Assembly: GCF_900696085.1 (NCBI RefSeq)
Contig: NZ_CAADFC020000020.1
Span: forward strand, 1 to 64,000
DNA length: 64,000 nt
Source: Bradyrhizobium ivorense
Lineage (GTDB): Bacteria; Pseudomonadota; Alphaproteobacteria; Rhizobiales; Xanthobacteraceae
Direction: 5' to 3'
The notes under the pieces: generated by a model
Seen by the model: the letters and a program-made list of their open reading frames with translations, nothing else
Told to the model about the DNA's origin: nothing
The model's database searches: none
Shown here: one piece after another, positions 53,431-63,971 of the stretch
Numbering within the stretch: position 1 is the stretch's first letter
Layout of the letters: each line of letters starts with the position of its first letter
Translations under genes and position numbers: made by a program

Positions 53431-53754
53431 CTACCGCCGCTTCCGCACATGGATGTTGATATCGAGATCGATCGCGCTGACGCAAGTCTGCGTCGTCTGG
53501 TGCGAGCCGCCCTCGTGCCAGCGGCCCCTGCGCAGGCCGGTGTCGCCGACCCGGGCGAGCCGCAAGCAGCGCCATTGCGGCAGCTTGCCGGAACTCTCGC
53601 CGGCGAACTGCCAGGCCAGCACGACCTCTTCGCCGCTTTTGTTGTGGCCGATGATGTGCGGACAGAGCTCGCGCGGGCGGCCGTCGTAGAGGCAGACCAC
53701 CTGCTGCTCGGTGAGGATGGCCTTGCGGAAGAGGGTGTAGGCGGGGCTGGGCAT
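53431..53754 (-). CDS. Small WYL-like hypothetical protein
   Basis: 107 residues starting at ATG 53754 (MPSPAYTLFRKAILTEQQ). Order and spacing (QQVVCLYDGRPRELCPHIIGHNKSGEEVVLAWQFAGES then LPQWRCLRLARV) suggest a compact beta-rich fold like a stand-alone WYL ligand-sensing domain, without a DNA-binding part. This likeness is from pattern only. It is divergent from two tandem ATPase genes, with 99 bp between. Confidence 0.65.
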   Translation of the reverse strand: MPSPAYTLFRKAILTEQQVVCLYDGRPRELCPHIIGHNKSGEEVVLAWQFAGESSGKLPQWRCLRLARVGDTGLRRGRWHEGGSHQTTQTCVSAIDLDINIHVRKRR

Positions 53755-53853
53755 GCGGGATTGCGGTATAATGTTCTTGTTTCGTTCTTGACGGCTTCCA
53801 TCCAATCTGCGATTGTATCGCAGCAATTGCGTGACGGATCGGGGTGGGGGCGC

Positions 53854-54630
53854 GTGGCACGGCGAAACCGGACGATTAACATGCCGGCGCCGTATCTCCG
53901 GCGGGTCTGGCTCGATCCCGCGCGCATTGCGAACCGCGATGTCTATCCGTTCGTGCTGCCGCTGCTGCGCGACGATTTCGAGCTCACCTTCGACAAGGCC
54001 ATCACCATGATCGTCGGCGAGAACGGCACCGGCAAGTCGACCTTGCTGGAAGGCATCGCCGTGCTGGCGGGCTTCGACGACGCCGGCGGCGGCAAGGGCT
54101 ATCGGCCGGTCGACCATTCCAGGGCGCTGGAGGAAACGGGCGGCTCGCTCGCGACCGCGCTGCGCGCGAGCTGGCTGCCGAAGATCACCAATGGCTGGTT
54201 CTTCCGCGCCGAGAGTTTTTTCTCGGTGGCGCGCTACCTCGATGAAGCGGCGCTCGATGATCCCTTTGGCGGACCTCCGCCCGACTTCCTGTCGCATTCC
54301 CACGGCGGAGGCTTTTTGCGCTTCTTCGACGAGCGCTGCCAGCGCCAGGGTATCTTCATCTTCGACGAGCCGGAGTCGGCGCTGTCGCCGTCGCGGCAGA
54401 TCGAGTTTCTAAAGCTGTTGCACCGGATGAACGCGATCGGCCATTGTCAGGTCATCATGGCCAATTCGCCGGTGCTGATGGCCTATCCCGACGCAACGCT
54501 GCTGCGGCTGACCAAGTACGGGCTGGAGCCGGTGAGCCTGAAGGATACCGATCACTTCAAGGTCATGCGCGAGTTCTGCGATGACCCCGAGGGGTTTGTC
54601 GAGGGCGCGCTGACGGGGGCTGCGGACTAG
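53854..54630 (+). CDS. AAA/ABC-type ATPase (COG3910-like), paralogue 1
   Basis: 258 residues. The GTG start at 53854 gives MARRNRTINMPAPYLRRVW, matching the start of the next gene; ATG 53881 is an alternative. Walker A is GENGTGKST (55-63), an ABC-signature-like segment is LSHSHGGGFLRFF (146-158), and Walker B is IFIFDEPESALS (167-178). After Walker B the H-loop region reads VIMANSPVLMA: the histidine found in the paralogue (VIMATHAPMLMA) is lost with one residue deleted. No other domain is present. The two ATPases probably act as a pair. Confidence 0.85.
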   Translation: MARRNRTINMPAPYLRRVWLDPARIANRDVYPFVLPLLRDDFELTFDKAITMIVGENGTGKSTLLEGIAVLAGFDDAGGGKGYRPVDHSRALEETGGSLATALRASWLPKITNGWFFRAESFFSVARYLDEAALDDPFGGPPPDFLSHSHGGGFLRFFDERCQRQGIFIFDEPESALSPSRQIEFLKLLHRMNAIGHCQVIMANSPVLMAYPDATLLRLTKYGLEPVSLKDTDHFKVMREFCDDPEGFVEGALTGAAD

Positions 54631-54631
54631 C

Positions 54632-55426
54632 ATGGCACGACGACGCATCCGTCCGACCACGCTGTCGGCGCCGTATCTCAGACGGGTCTGGCTCGATCGT
54701 GCCGCCATCCCGGACCAGGACGCCTATCCGTTCTGCCTGCCGATCTTCAGCGACGGGTTCGATCTCGGCTTCGAGACCGCGGTCACCATCATTGTCGGCG
54801 AGAACGGGGCCGGCAAATCGACGATACTTGAAGGCATCGCCGCGATCGCCGGCTTTGACAGCGGCGGAGGCGGCAAGGGACACAACTCGGTCGAACAGGG
54901 GTTGGAGGTGACCGGCGCCGACCTGTCATCGGCGTTGCGCGCGGCCTGGTTGCCTAAGGTCCCCTATGGCTGGTTCTTCCGCGCCGAGACGTTCTTCTCG
55001 GTCGCGCGATATCTCGACCGCTCGGCGATCGCGGCCCAGGAGGATCTCGGCGCGGTGACCGGCGCGGCGCCGCAATTCGCGCCCGACTATCTGTCGTTCT
55101 CGCACGGCGAGGGCTTCATCGCCTTCTTCGAGGAACGCTGCCAGAAGCAGGGTATCTACATCTTCGACGAACCGGAATCGGCGTTGTCGCCGGCGCGCCA
55201 GATCGAGTTCCTGAAACTGCTGCGCCGGATGGATCAATCCGGCCATTGCCAGGTCATCATGGCAACCCACGCGCCGATGCTGATGGCCTATCCCGGCGCA
55301 ACCCTGCTGCGGCTGGCGAAATACGGGCTCGAGCCGATCAGCGTGGAGCAGACCGATCATTACCGGGTGATGCGCGAATTCTGCGCCGACCCGCGCGGAT
55401 TCATCGAGGCGACAATCGAGGAGTGA
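54632..55426 (+). CDS. AAA/ABC-type ATPase (COG3910-like), paralogue 2
   Basis: 264 residues, starting 1 bp after the stop of paralogue 1 and clearly derived by tandem duplication. Walker A is GENGAGKST, the signature-like segment LSFSHGEGFIAFF, Walker B IYIFDEPESALS, and the H-loop VIMATHAPMLMA is intact. Relative to paralogue 1 it carries extra residues before the signature segment (AIAAQEDLGAVTGAAPQ). Proteins of this group are predicted ATPases without established function. Confidence 0.87.
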   Translation: MARRRIRPTTLSAPYLRRVWLDRAAIPDQDAYPFCLPIFSDGFDLGFETAVTIIVGENGAGKSTILEGIAAIAGFDSGGGGKGHNSVEQGLEVTGADLSSALRAAWLPKVPYGWFFRAETFFSVARYLDRSAIAAQEDLGAVTGAAPQFAPDYLSFSHGEGFIAFFEERCQKQGIYIFDEPESALSPARQIEFLKLLRRMDQSGHCQVIMATHAPMLMAYPGATLLRLAKYGLEPISVEQTDHYRVMREFCADPRGFIEATIEE

Positions 55427-55574
55427 GCCCGTTGCGGGCTTGTCTCGGGGGGAAGACGGCCGCCGCGACTTCGCTCTGGTGCAAGCAGCCGCTCTCCATC
55501 CAGGCCACAATGCCGGGATCAAAAAAATCGGCCGGCGCTTGCGGCGCTGGCCAAACACACATTGAGGAGACGGG

Positions 55575-56114
55575 ATGAGGAGAGCGATCGCGAATGCTTG
55601 CGTCGTGATGGCGGCATTGGCCGTATTGGGAGCCGCGTGGGCGCACGGGCCGACCCGCCAGAAGGTGCGGGAGTCGATCGAGATCAACGCGCCGCAGGCC
55701 AAGGTGTGGGCGGTGATCGGCAATTTTCAGGACATGAGCTGGCTCGCCGGCGTCAGCAAGACCGAAGGCGAGAAGGGCAACGAGATCGGCGCGACCCGGC
55801 GGCTGACCCTGGCGCCGGGCGCCACCGTCGACGAGGAGCTCTACAAATACGAGCCCGAGATGATGAGCTACTCGTACCGGATCACGGCGGTCGACGTGAA
55901 GGTGCTGCCGGTGACCAATTATTCCTCGACGCTGACGGTGTCGCCGGCGCCCGACGGCAAGACCAAGCTGGAATGGACCGGCGCGTTCTACCGCGGCTAT
56001 CCGAACAACGACCCGCCGCCGGAGCTGAGCGACGAGGCCGCGGTCAAGGCGGTGAGCGGGCTCTACCGCAGCGGGCTCGAGGCGCTGAAGAAGAAGATCG
56101 AGAGCGGCAGCTGA
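55575..56114 (+). CDS. Exported SRPBCC (MxaD-like) protein
   Basis: 179 residues with a signal peptide (ANACVVMAALAVLGAAWAHG). The mature part is a START/SRPBCC-fold domain: ESIEINAPQAKVWAVIGNFQDMSWLAGV and ATVDEELYKYEPEMMSYSYRI. MxaD of methylotrophs, which aids electron transfer from methanol dehydrogenase to cytochrome c, has this layout. No dehydrogenase is nearby, so the role is open. GGAGACGGG precedes the start. Confidence 0.82.
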   Translation: MRRAIANACVVMAALAVLGAAWAHGPTRQKVRESIEINAPQAKVWAVIGNFQDMSWLAGVSKTEGEKGNEIGATRRLTLAPGATVDEELYKYEPEMMSYSYRITAVDVKVLPVTNYSSTLTVSPAPDGKTKLEWTGAFYRGYPNNDPPPELSDEAAVKAVSGLYRSGLEALKKKIESGS

Positions 56115-56153
56115 AGCGTGATGAGATCAGGTTTCAGCAGCAGCGGGACTGCG

Positions 56154-56285
56154 TTCCCTCTCCCGCGTGCGGGGGAGGGCTAGGGTGGGGGCTCTCACCG
56201 CGAGTCGAATCCTGGAGGGAGCCCCCACCCGGATCGCATCGATCGATGCGATCCGACCTCCCCCGCAAGCGGGAGAGGTGCAGCG
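56154..56285. repeat. Intergenic palindromic repeat (family A), copy 2
   Basis: CCCTCTCCCGC..GCGGGGGAGGG, AGGGTGGGGGCTCTCACC facing GGAGCCCCCACCC, then GGATCGCATC..GATGCGATCC and CCTCCCCCGCAAGCGGGAGAGG. It matches the 3304-3460 copy in order. It ends about 46 bp before the probable start of the propeller gene. Confidence 0.78.
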
Positions 56286-56331
56286 AGTCTGTGGCGAGAT
56301 TGCTCCGACTCGAGCTCATCGCGCTTTAGCC

Positions 56332-57264
56332 GTGCCCTTCATTGTCCTGGCGGCACTCCTCGCCGGCGCCGCGCGAGCGGAAGAGGCGTTCGTCACCAAC
56401 CAGCTCAGCGACGACCTCACCGTGGTCGATCTTGTGATCTCAAAACCGGTCGCGACGATCGCGATCGGCGGCAAGCCGGCGGGCGTCGCCATCTCAGCGG
56501 ACGGCCGCTTCGCCTATGTGACCAGCCCTGACGCCAAGGTGCTCACCGTGGTCGACGCATCGGCGCGAAAGGTCGTGGGCCGAGTCGATGTCGGCGGCGG
56601 GCCGCTCGGCATCGCGGTCGCGCCCGACGGCGCCACGGTCTATGTCGCCGACTGGTACGCCGCCGCGGTGCGGGTGATCGACGCGAATGAGCGCAAGGTC
56701 GCCGCCAGCATCGCGGTCGGCGCATCGCCGTCCGGGCTCGCCGTGACGCCGGACGGCCGCCTGCTGCTGTCGGCGGACCGCGACGACGACAGCGTCTCGA
56801 TCATCGACACCGGCACGCGCGAGCGGAGAGGGGTCGTGAAGGTCGGCACCTGCCCGTTCGGCGTCACCATCGACCTCGAGGGCAAGCGCGCCTACACCGC
56901 CAATGTCGGCAGCAACGACGTCTCGGTGATCGACATCGCCACTGCCCGCGAGATCGGCCGCGTCCATGCCGGCCTGCGCCCCTACGCCGTGGCGCTGGCG
57001 CAGGGCCGCGGCTTTGTCACCGACCAGTATGACGGCACCGTCAGCGTGTTCGACCTTACGACCCTGCAGCCCGTGAGGCGGATCAGCGTCGGCGACTACC
57101 CCGAAGGCATCGAGGCCACCGCCGACGGCAAGCGCATCGTGGTCGCGAATTGGGAGAGCAACACGCTCAGCGTGATCGACGCCGCCGAGCTGAAGGTCGT
57201 GGGCGAGATCAAGGTCGGCGATGGACCACGGGCGTTCGGGGCGTTTCTCAGGAGGACGAAGTAG
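56332..57264 (+). CDS. Exported YVTN beta-propeller protein
   Basis: About 310 residues from a GTG at 56332 (MPFIVLAALLAGAARAEE), which gives a minimal signal peptide. The frame is open further upstream but that is repeat sequence (family A), so the original start may have been displaced. The mature protein is seven YVTN/YncE-type blades of about 42 residues with recurrent VIDxx.xxV...I.VG..P.G.A..PDG patterns. YncE-like propellers are periplasmic and often accompany quinoprotein or cytochrome systems. Its partner may be the adjacent MxaD-like protein. Confidence 0.8.
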   Translation: MPFIVLAALLAGAARAEEAFVTNQLSDDLTVVDLVISKPVATIAIGGKPAGVAISADGRFAYVTSPDAKVLTVVDASARKVVGRVDVGGGPLGIAVAPDGATVYVADWYAAAVRVIDANERKVAASIAVGASPSGLAVTPDGRLLLSADRDDDSVSIIDTGTRERRGVVKVGTCPFGVTIDLEGKRAYTANVGSNDVSVIDIATAREIGRVHAGLRPYAVALAQGRGFVTDQYDGTVSVFDLTTLQPVRRISVGDYPEGIEATADGKRIVVANWESNTLSVIDAAELKVVGEIKVGDGPRAFGAFLRRTK

Positions 57265-57269
57265 GGGCT

Positions 57270-57340
57270 GTAGCTCGCATGAGCGAAGCGACATGCGGGA
57301 CGAAATGTTCCCGGATGTCGCTTCGCTCATCCGGGCTACG
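57270..57340. repeat. Intergenic palindromic repeat (family C), copy 2
   Basis: GTAGCTCGCATGAGCGAAGCG with CGCTTCGCTCATCCGGGCTACG in inverted orientation, directly after the propeller gene. Confidence 0.75.
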
Positions 57341-57447
57341 CCGCCGAGTTTGCGGCAGGTGCGGCGATTGCGCCTCGCCGGTCCGCCCCTGCGCCTGCCC
57401 ATTCGTGCTATGGTGCCGTTCAAACCCACTGAAACTGGGAGGACGCC

Positions 57448-57780
57448 ATGAGTCATACCTTGGTGCCCAGTGACCGCGTTGAGCACGTCAACGTCTACGG
57501 CCGCAACGGCACGAAACTCGGATCGATCGAGCGGCTGATGCTCGACAAGTTGACCGGAACGGTCGCCTATGCGGTGATCAAGACCGGCGGGATGCTGAGT
57601 ACCCACCATCACTATCCCATCAAGTGGAGCGCGCTCAAATACGATCCCGAGCGTCTGGCCTACGAGGCCGAGGCAACGCTGGAAGAGCTGCAGACCGGCC
57701 CCTGCGAATTCGACGGCGACGAATTCGACTGGGGCGACCGCTCGCGCTCCTACACGCACCCGAACTACTGGGCGGTGTAA
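57448..57780 (+). CDS. PRC-barrel domain protein
   Basis: 110 residues, almost entirely one PRC-barrel domain: VNVYGRNGTKLGSIERLMLDKLTGTVAYAVIKTGG through IKWSALKYDPERLAY. A short C-terminal acidic and aromatic tail follows. Such stand-alone PRC-barrel proteins are frequent in Bradyrhizobium and often stress-linked; the function is unknown. GGGAGG precedes the ATG. It is flanked on both sides by family C repeats. Confidence 0.87.
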   Translation: MSHTLVPSDRVEHVNVYGRNGTKLGSIERLMLDKLTGTVAYAVIKTGGMLSTHHHYPIKWSALKYDPERLAYEAEATLEELQTGPCEFDGDEFDWGDRSRSYTHPNYWAV

Positions 57781-57804
57781 CGGCGGGCCGGAATTGTAGG
57801 AGCC

Positions 57805-57890
57805 GTAGCCCGCATGAGCGAAGCGAGATGCGGGATCGTCGTCATATTGCACTGATGGCCCCGGATGTCGCTTCGCTCATCCGGGCTACG
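57805..57890. repeat. Intergenic palindromic repeat (family C), copy 3
   Basis: GTAGCCCGCATGAGCGAAGCG with CGCTTCGCTCATCCGGGCTACG, between the convergent PRC-barrel gene and uvrA. Confidence 0.78.
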
Positions 57891-57910
57891 TATCAGAGGT
57901 GGCGCGTTAG

Positions 57911-60889
<2,979 letters not shown>

Positions 60890-60980
60890 TGCGACAGTTC
60901 CGGGCGCCTGAACGTTGCGCCTTTTGGGCGCGCGCCACCGGTGATGCCGGGACCCTGCGCCGATGGTGGTGTGAGGACTG

Positions 60981-60995
60981 GAACGTAGGAAGAAC
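60981..60995. promoter_or_regulatory. LexA (SOS) box upstream of uvrA
   Basis: GAAC-N7-GAAC (GAACGTAGGAAGAAC), a perfect match to the Rhizobiales LexA site, centred about 100 bp before the uvrA start. Confidence 0.8.
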
Positions 60996-61082
60996 GGCGG
61001 CAGATTTCCAGTGCCGAGTTGATTCCATCAACGGATAGTTCGCTCGATGGCAGCAGCCGTCAGCAGGGCCGGTTCCGGCAAA

Positions 61083-61113
61083 GCAAAAAGGCCGGCCACC
61101 AGGGCCGGCCTTC
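61083..61113 (-). terminator. Rho-independent terminator after the first outer-membrane protein gene
   Basis: On the minus strand AAGGCCGGCCC / GGCCGGCCTT forms a strong hairpin followed by TTTTTGC, 36 bp after the stop at 61149. Confidence 0.85.
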
Positions 61114-61148
61114 GGGTCCCGATCGTGCGATCAGGAGTTGCTCAGTGC

Positions 61149-61808
61149 TCAGTACCTCGCGACCACCGGGCCGCCGAAGTGATAGTTCACGCCGAACTGG
61201 ACGCTGTGCAGTTCGAGCGTTCCGGAGGGCACGCCGAAATAGGTCTCGCTGTCCAGGCTGCGGTACAGGTACTCGCCCTTGAGCGACCACTGCGGCGCGA
61301 TGAACGCCTCGATGCCGGCGCCGACGGTCCAGCCGGAGTGGAAGTTGCTCTGCGAAGCGGTGACGCCGAGCGCGGTGACGCTGAGCTTGTTGTCGACCCA
61401 GGCGTAGCCGCCGGTGCCGTAGAACAGCACCTGGTCGACGGCGAAGCCGACGCGGCCGCGCACGGTCCCGAGCGCTTCGATCTTGCTCTTCACGGTGACG
61501 CCGAAGCCGCTGACCGACGCATTGACGTCCGCCCAGGCGCCGTCGGCCTCGAGGCCGTACACGAAGTTGCCGGCCTGCCAGTTGTAGCCGATGGTGCCGC
61601 CGCCGAAGCCGCCTTCCATCTTCGGGTTGCCGGAGTTTTCGCTGGCGTAGCCACCGAAGCCGCCGATGTAGAAGCCGGTCCAGTTATAGATGGCAGCGGG
61701 CGGCGGAGCCTTCACGTAGGGGGCACGGGCCGCCATGTCCGCGGCGCTGGCCGGTGCAAACGCGCTCAATACAAGCAAACCGGCCGAAGCCAGCAACAGA
61801 TTCCTCAT
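61149..61808 (-). CDS. Outer-membrane beta-barrel protein (Omp25/31-like), paralogue 1
   Basis: 219 residues starting at ATG 61808 (MRNLLLASAG) with a signal peptide ending near PASAA. The mature start ADMAARAPYVKAPPPAAIYNWTGFYIGGFGGY is the standard entry of rhizobial and Brucella small porin-like barrels. Eight strands are expected. The last strand ends VNYHFGGPVVARY with the C-terminal aromatic residue needed for BAM-dependent insertion. A paralogue lies 309 bp upstream on the same strand. Confidence 0.92.
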   Translation of the reverse strand: MRNLLLASAGLLVLSAFAPASAADMAARAPYVKAPPPAAIYNWTGFYIGGFGGYASENSGNPKMEGGFGGGTIGYNWQAGNFVYGLEADGAWADVNASVSGFGVTVKSKIEALGTVRGRVGFAVDQVLFYGTGGYAWVDNKLSVTALGVTASQSNFHSGWTVGAGIEAFIAPQWSLKGEYLYRSLDSETYFGVPSGTLELHSVQFGVNYHFGGPVVARY

Positions 61809-62116
61809 TTCCAAATTCCCAGTCCCGATTGTCTTGTCGACGCTATCGTCGACCCTTCATGCCCCGTGCAGGACATCACGCAGGATTGCCTGACGTTGTC
61901 ATCCTTCTACACAGCCGGACACAGAATGTGTGTGCCCGGAAAACAACAATGCGCCGGAAACACACAACCTAAGGTGTTTTGGCGGCACCGGATCACAGCT
62001 TTTCGTCTGAACAGCAAAAGGCCGGCGCGAGGCCGGCGGGCGGCATCGGCGGGCGGGCAAACAAAAAGGCCGGCACAAGGCCGGCCTTTTCGATGGTCTG
62101 AAATCCGATCGCGCGA
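61809..62116. other. Intergenic region between the two outer-membrane protein genes
   Basis: 308 bp holding the terminator of the upstream paralogue (62063-62092), a partial copy of the same hairpin (AAAGGCCGGCGCGAGGCCGG near 62018-62037), and the promoter of the downstream paralogue. No gene was seen. Confidence 0.5.
62063..62092 (-). terminator. Rho-independent terminator after the second outer-membrane protein gene
   Basis: On the minus strand AAGGCCGGCC / GCCGGCCTT is followed by TTTGTTTG, 25 bp after the stop at 62117. It is nearly the same sequence as the 61083-61113 terminator. Confidence 0.85.
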
Positions 62117-62872
62117 TCAGTACTTCGCGATGACCGGGCCGCCCCACTTGTAGTTGACGCGGACGGTGACGACGTCGACGTCCTGACTGATGCGGGTGTT
62201 GCTGAACAGCAGGCCGCCAGCCGGAGTCCTCAGAGTGTAGGTGTGGTCTTCCATGAAGAAGTGGTTGTACTCGACACCGGCGGTCCAGTTCGGCGCGAAG
62301 CCGACTTCGATGCCGGCGCCGACGGCTCCACCCCAACGGGTTTCGTCGGTCTGGCCCGCGACGACCGGGGCAGGCACGTTGGCGAAGGTGCGATAGCGGT
62401 TGTCGGTCAGAGCAGCACCGCCCTTGACGTAGAGCAGCACGTTGTTGACGGCGTAGCCGATCTGGCCGGTGAACAGGCCGAAGGCGTCGATCTTGGTCTG
62501 GTTGGTGAACGCGCCGGGCGCGAACAGTGCAGCGTTATTGCTGCCCTTGAAGTCAGCCCAGTTGCCCTGGGCTTCGAGGCCGAACACCCATGTGCCCGAC
62601 TGCCAGCGATAGCCGATCTGACCACCGGCGGTGCCGCCGGTCGCGTCGTGGCAACCATCCGATCCGATATTCACGCCGCCGACGATTTGATCCCAGCAGT
62701 TGTGGCTCGAGCCCCAGCCGCCGTTGGCGCCGATGTAGAAGCCAGTCCAGTCGTAGATCGGAGCGATGACGGGCGGCGGCGCCTTGGTGTAGGGGCGGGC
62801 AGCGAGGTCGGCGGCAGCGGCAGGCGCAGCGAACGCAATCAGAGCGACGGTACCGAGTAAAAATTTCTTCAT
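62117..62872 (-). CDS. Outer-membrane beta-barrel protein (Omp25/31-like), paralogue 2
   Basis: 251 residues starting at ATG 62872 (MKKFLLGTVALIAFA), signal peptide ending near APAAAA. The mature protein begins DLAARPYTKAPPP, then IYDWTGFYIGANGGWG, as in paralogue 1. Barrel strands lead to VNYKWGGPVIAKY at the end. Two cysteines (HNCWDQ and GSDGCHD) in the first loop are not in paralogue 1 and could form an external disulfide. Probably a surface porin-like or structural protein. Confidence 0.92.
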   Translation of the reverse strand: MKKFLLGTVALIAFAAPAAAADLAARPYTKAPPPVIAPIYDWTGFYIGANGGWGSSHNCWDQIVGGVNIGSDGCHDATGGTAGGQIGYRWQSGTWVFGLEAQGNWADFKGSNNAALFAPGAFTNQTKIDAFGLFTGQIGYAVNNVLLYVKGGAALTDNRYRTFANVPAPVVAGQTDETRWGGAVGAGIEVGFAPNWTAGVEYNHFFMEDHTYTLRTPAGGLLFSNTRISQDVDVVTVRVNYKWGGPVIAKY

Positions 62873-63307
62873 CGTCAAATCTCCCAGCTCGTGATCGGCT
62901 TCCTGTGGTCCCGAAGCGCGATCTCAGACGCGAGCGCCCGCGTCATGGATTCAAGCTATAGCCTGATTCAACCGCCAAGGCCGTCTCCCAAAAGCCACAC
63001 TCGCGTAAGAAGTGCAAAATACGCAAGTTGCTGTTTTTCCTGCGCTTTTGTCGCGGCTCCACCAAACGATGGGCGGCTGGAGCGCGAAATCGGCCATAGT
63101 TCCGTTGCTACGGAGAGTTGCAAGGAACAAAACTGGAACACCGCCTGCCGGAGTGCTATATGTCGATAATGGCGTGGATAACCCGCGCGACGGCACAGGC
63201 GGCGGGCCGGTGTCGGCGTATAGGGTCGTTCGCGACGCCTGCAGTAAGTGGCGAAGGTTGAGAGTGGCGGCCGATGTCCGGCTGCCCGGTTGAGTGGAGA
63301 AGAAGCG
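62873..63307. promoter_or_regulatory. Divergent promoter region, outer-membrane protein and ssb
   Basis: 435 bp without a supported gene. It contains the LexA box at 63125-63139 and a possible -10 (TATATG, 63157-63162) 17 bp after TGGAAC, so LexA would overlap the ssb promoter. GGAGAAG precedes the ssb ATG. Confidence 0.5.
63125..63139. promoter_or_regulatory. LexA (SOS) box upstream of ssb
   Basis: GAAC-N7-GAAC (GAACAAAACTGGAAC), a perfect Rhizobiales LexA site, 169 bp before the ssb ATG and next to a possible promoter. Confidence 0.8.
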
Positions 63308-63796
63308 ATGGCGGGAAGCGTGAACAAGGTGATTCTGGTCGGCAATCTCGGCAAGGATCCGGAGATCCGGCGGACGCAGGACGGTCGTCCGATCGCGAAC
63401 CTCTCCATCGCCACCTCCGAAACCTGGCGCGACAAGGGTACGGGCGAGCGCAAGGAAAAGACCGAGTGGCACCGCGTCGTGATCTTCAACGAAGGCCTTT
63501 GCAAGGTGGCCGAGCAGTACCTGAAGAAGGGCGCCAAGGTATACATCGAGGGCCAGCTGCAGACCCGCAAATGGACCGACCAGAGCGGCGTCGAGAAATA
63601 CTCGACCGAGGTCGTGCTGCAGGGCTTCAACTCCAACCTCACGATGCTTGACGGGCGCGGTGGCGGAGGCGGCAGCAGCTTCTCCGACGATGGCGGCAGC
63701 GATTTCGGCTCGGCCGGTCCGGTCTCTTCCGCGCCGCGCCGCCCGGTCGCCGCAGGCAGCCGCAACAGCGACATGGACGACGACATTCCGTTCTGA
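63308..63796 (+). CDS. ssb: Single-stranded DNA-binding protein
   Basis: Binds single-stranded DNA in replication, repair and recombination. 162 residues from ATG 63308 (MAGSVNKVILVGNLGKDPEIR). The OB fold spans about 5-115, with NLSIATSETWRDKGTGERKEKTEWHRVV. A Gly/Ser-rich linker leads to the acidic C-terminal tip MDDDIPF that recruits partner proteins. An upstream in-frame start at 63248 lacks family similarity. Preceded by a LexA box, so likely SOS-inducible. Confidence 0.97.
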   Translation: MAGSVNKVILVGNLGKDPEIRRTQDGRPIANLSIATSETWRDKGTGERKEKTEWHRVVIFNEGLCKVAEQYLKKGAKVYIEGQLQTRKWTDQSGVEKYSTEVVLQGFNSNLTMLDGRGGGGGSSFSDDGGSDFGSAGPVSSAPRRPVAAGSRNSDMDDDIPF

Positions 63797-63942
63797 CCGG
63801 CGGCGGCGTTTCCAGGCAGCGCACTCAGGACGGGCGTTATGATGCGCGATGGAAACTTGTTCAAGTGGACAAGTGGGATAGCTCCATATCTATCTGATAA
63901 GATACAGGCATTTGTTCTGGCTGTTCAAGGTTCCCTCGGCTT

Positions 63943-63971
63943 TTGACACAGCCTGATGTTAATGGTATTTA
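63943..63971 (+). promoter_or_regulatory. Candidate sigma-70 promoter at the right edge
   Basis: TTGACA (63943-63948), exactly 17 bp, then TATTTA (63966-63971), in an AT-richer stretch after ssb. The gene it would serve is beyond the window. Confidence 0.4.
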
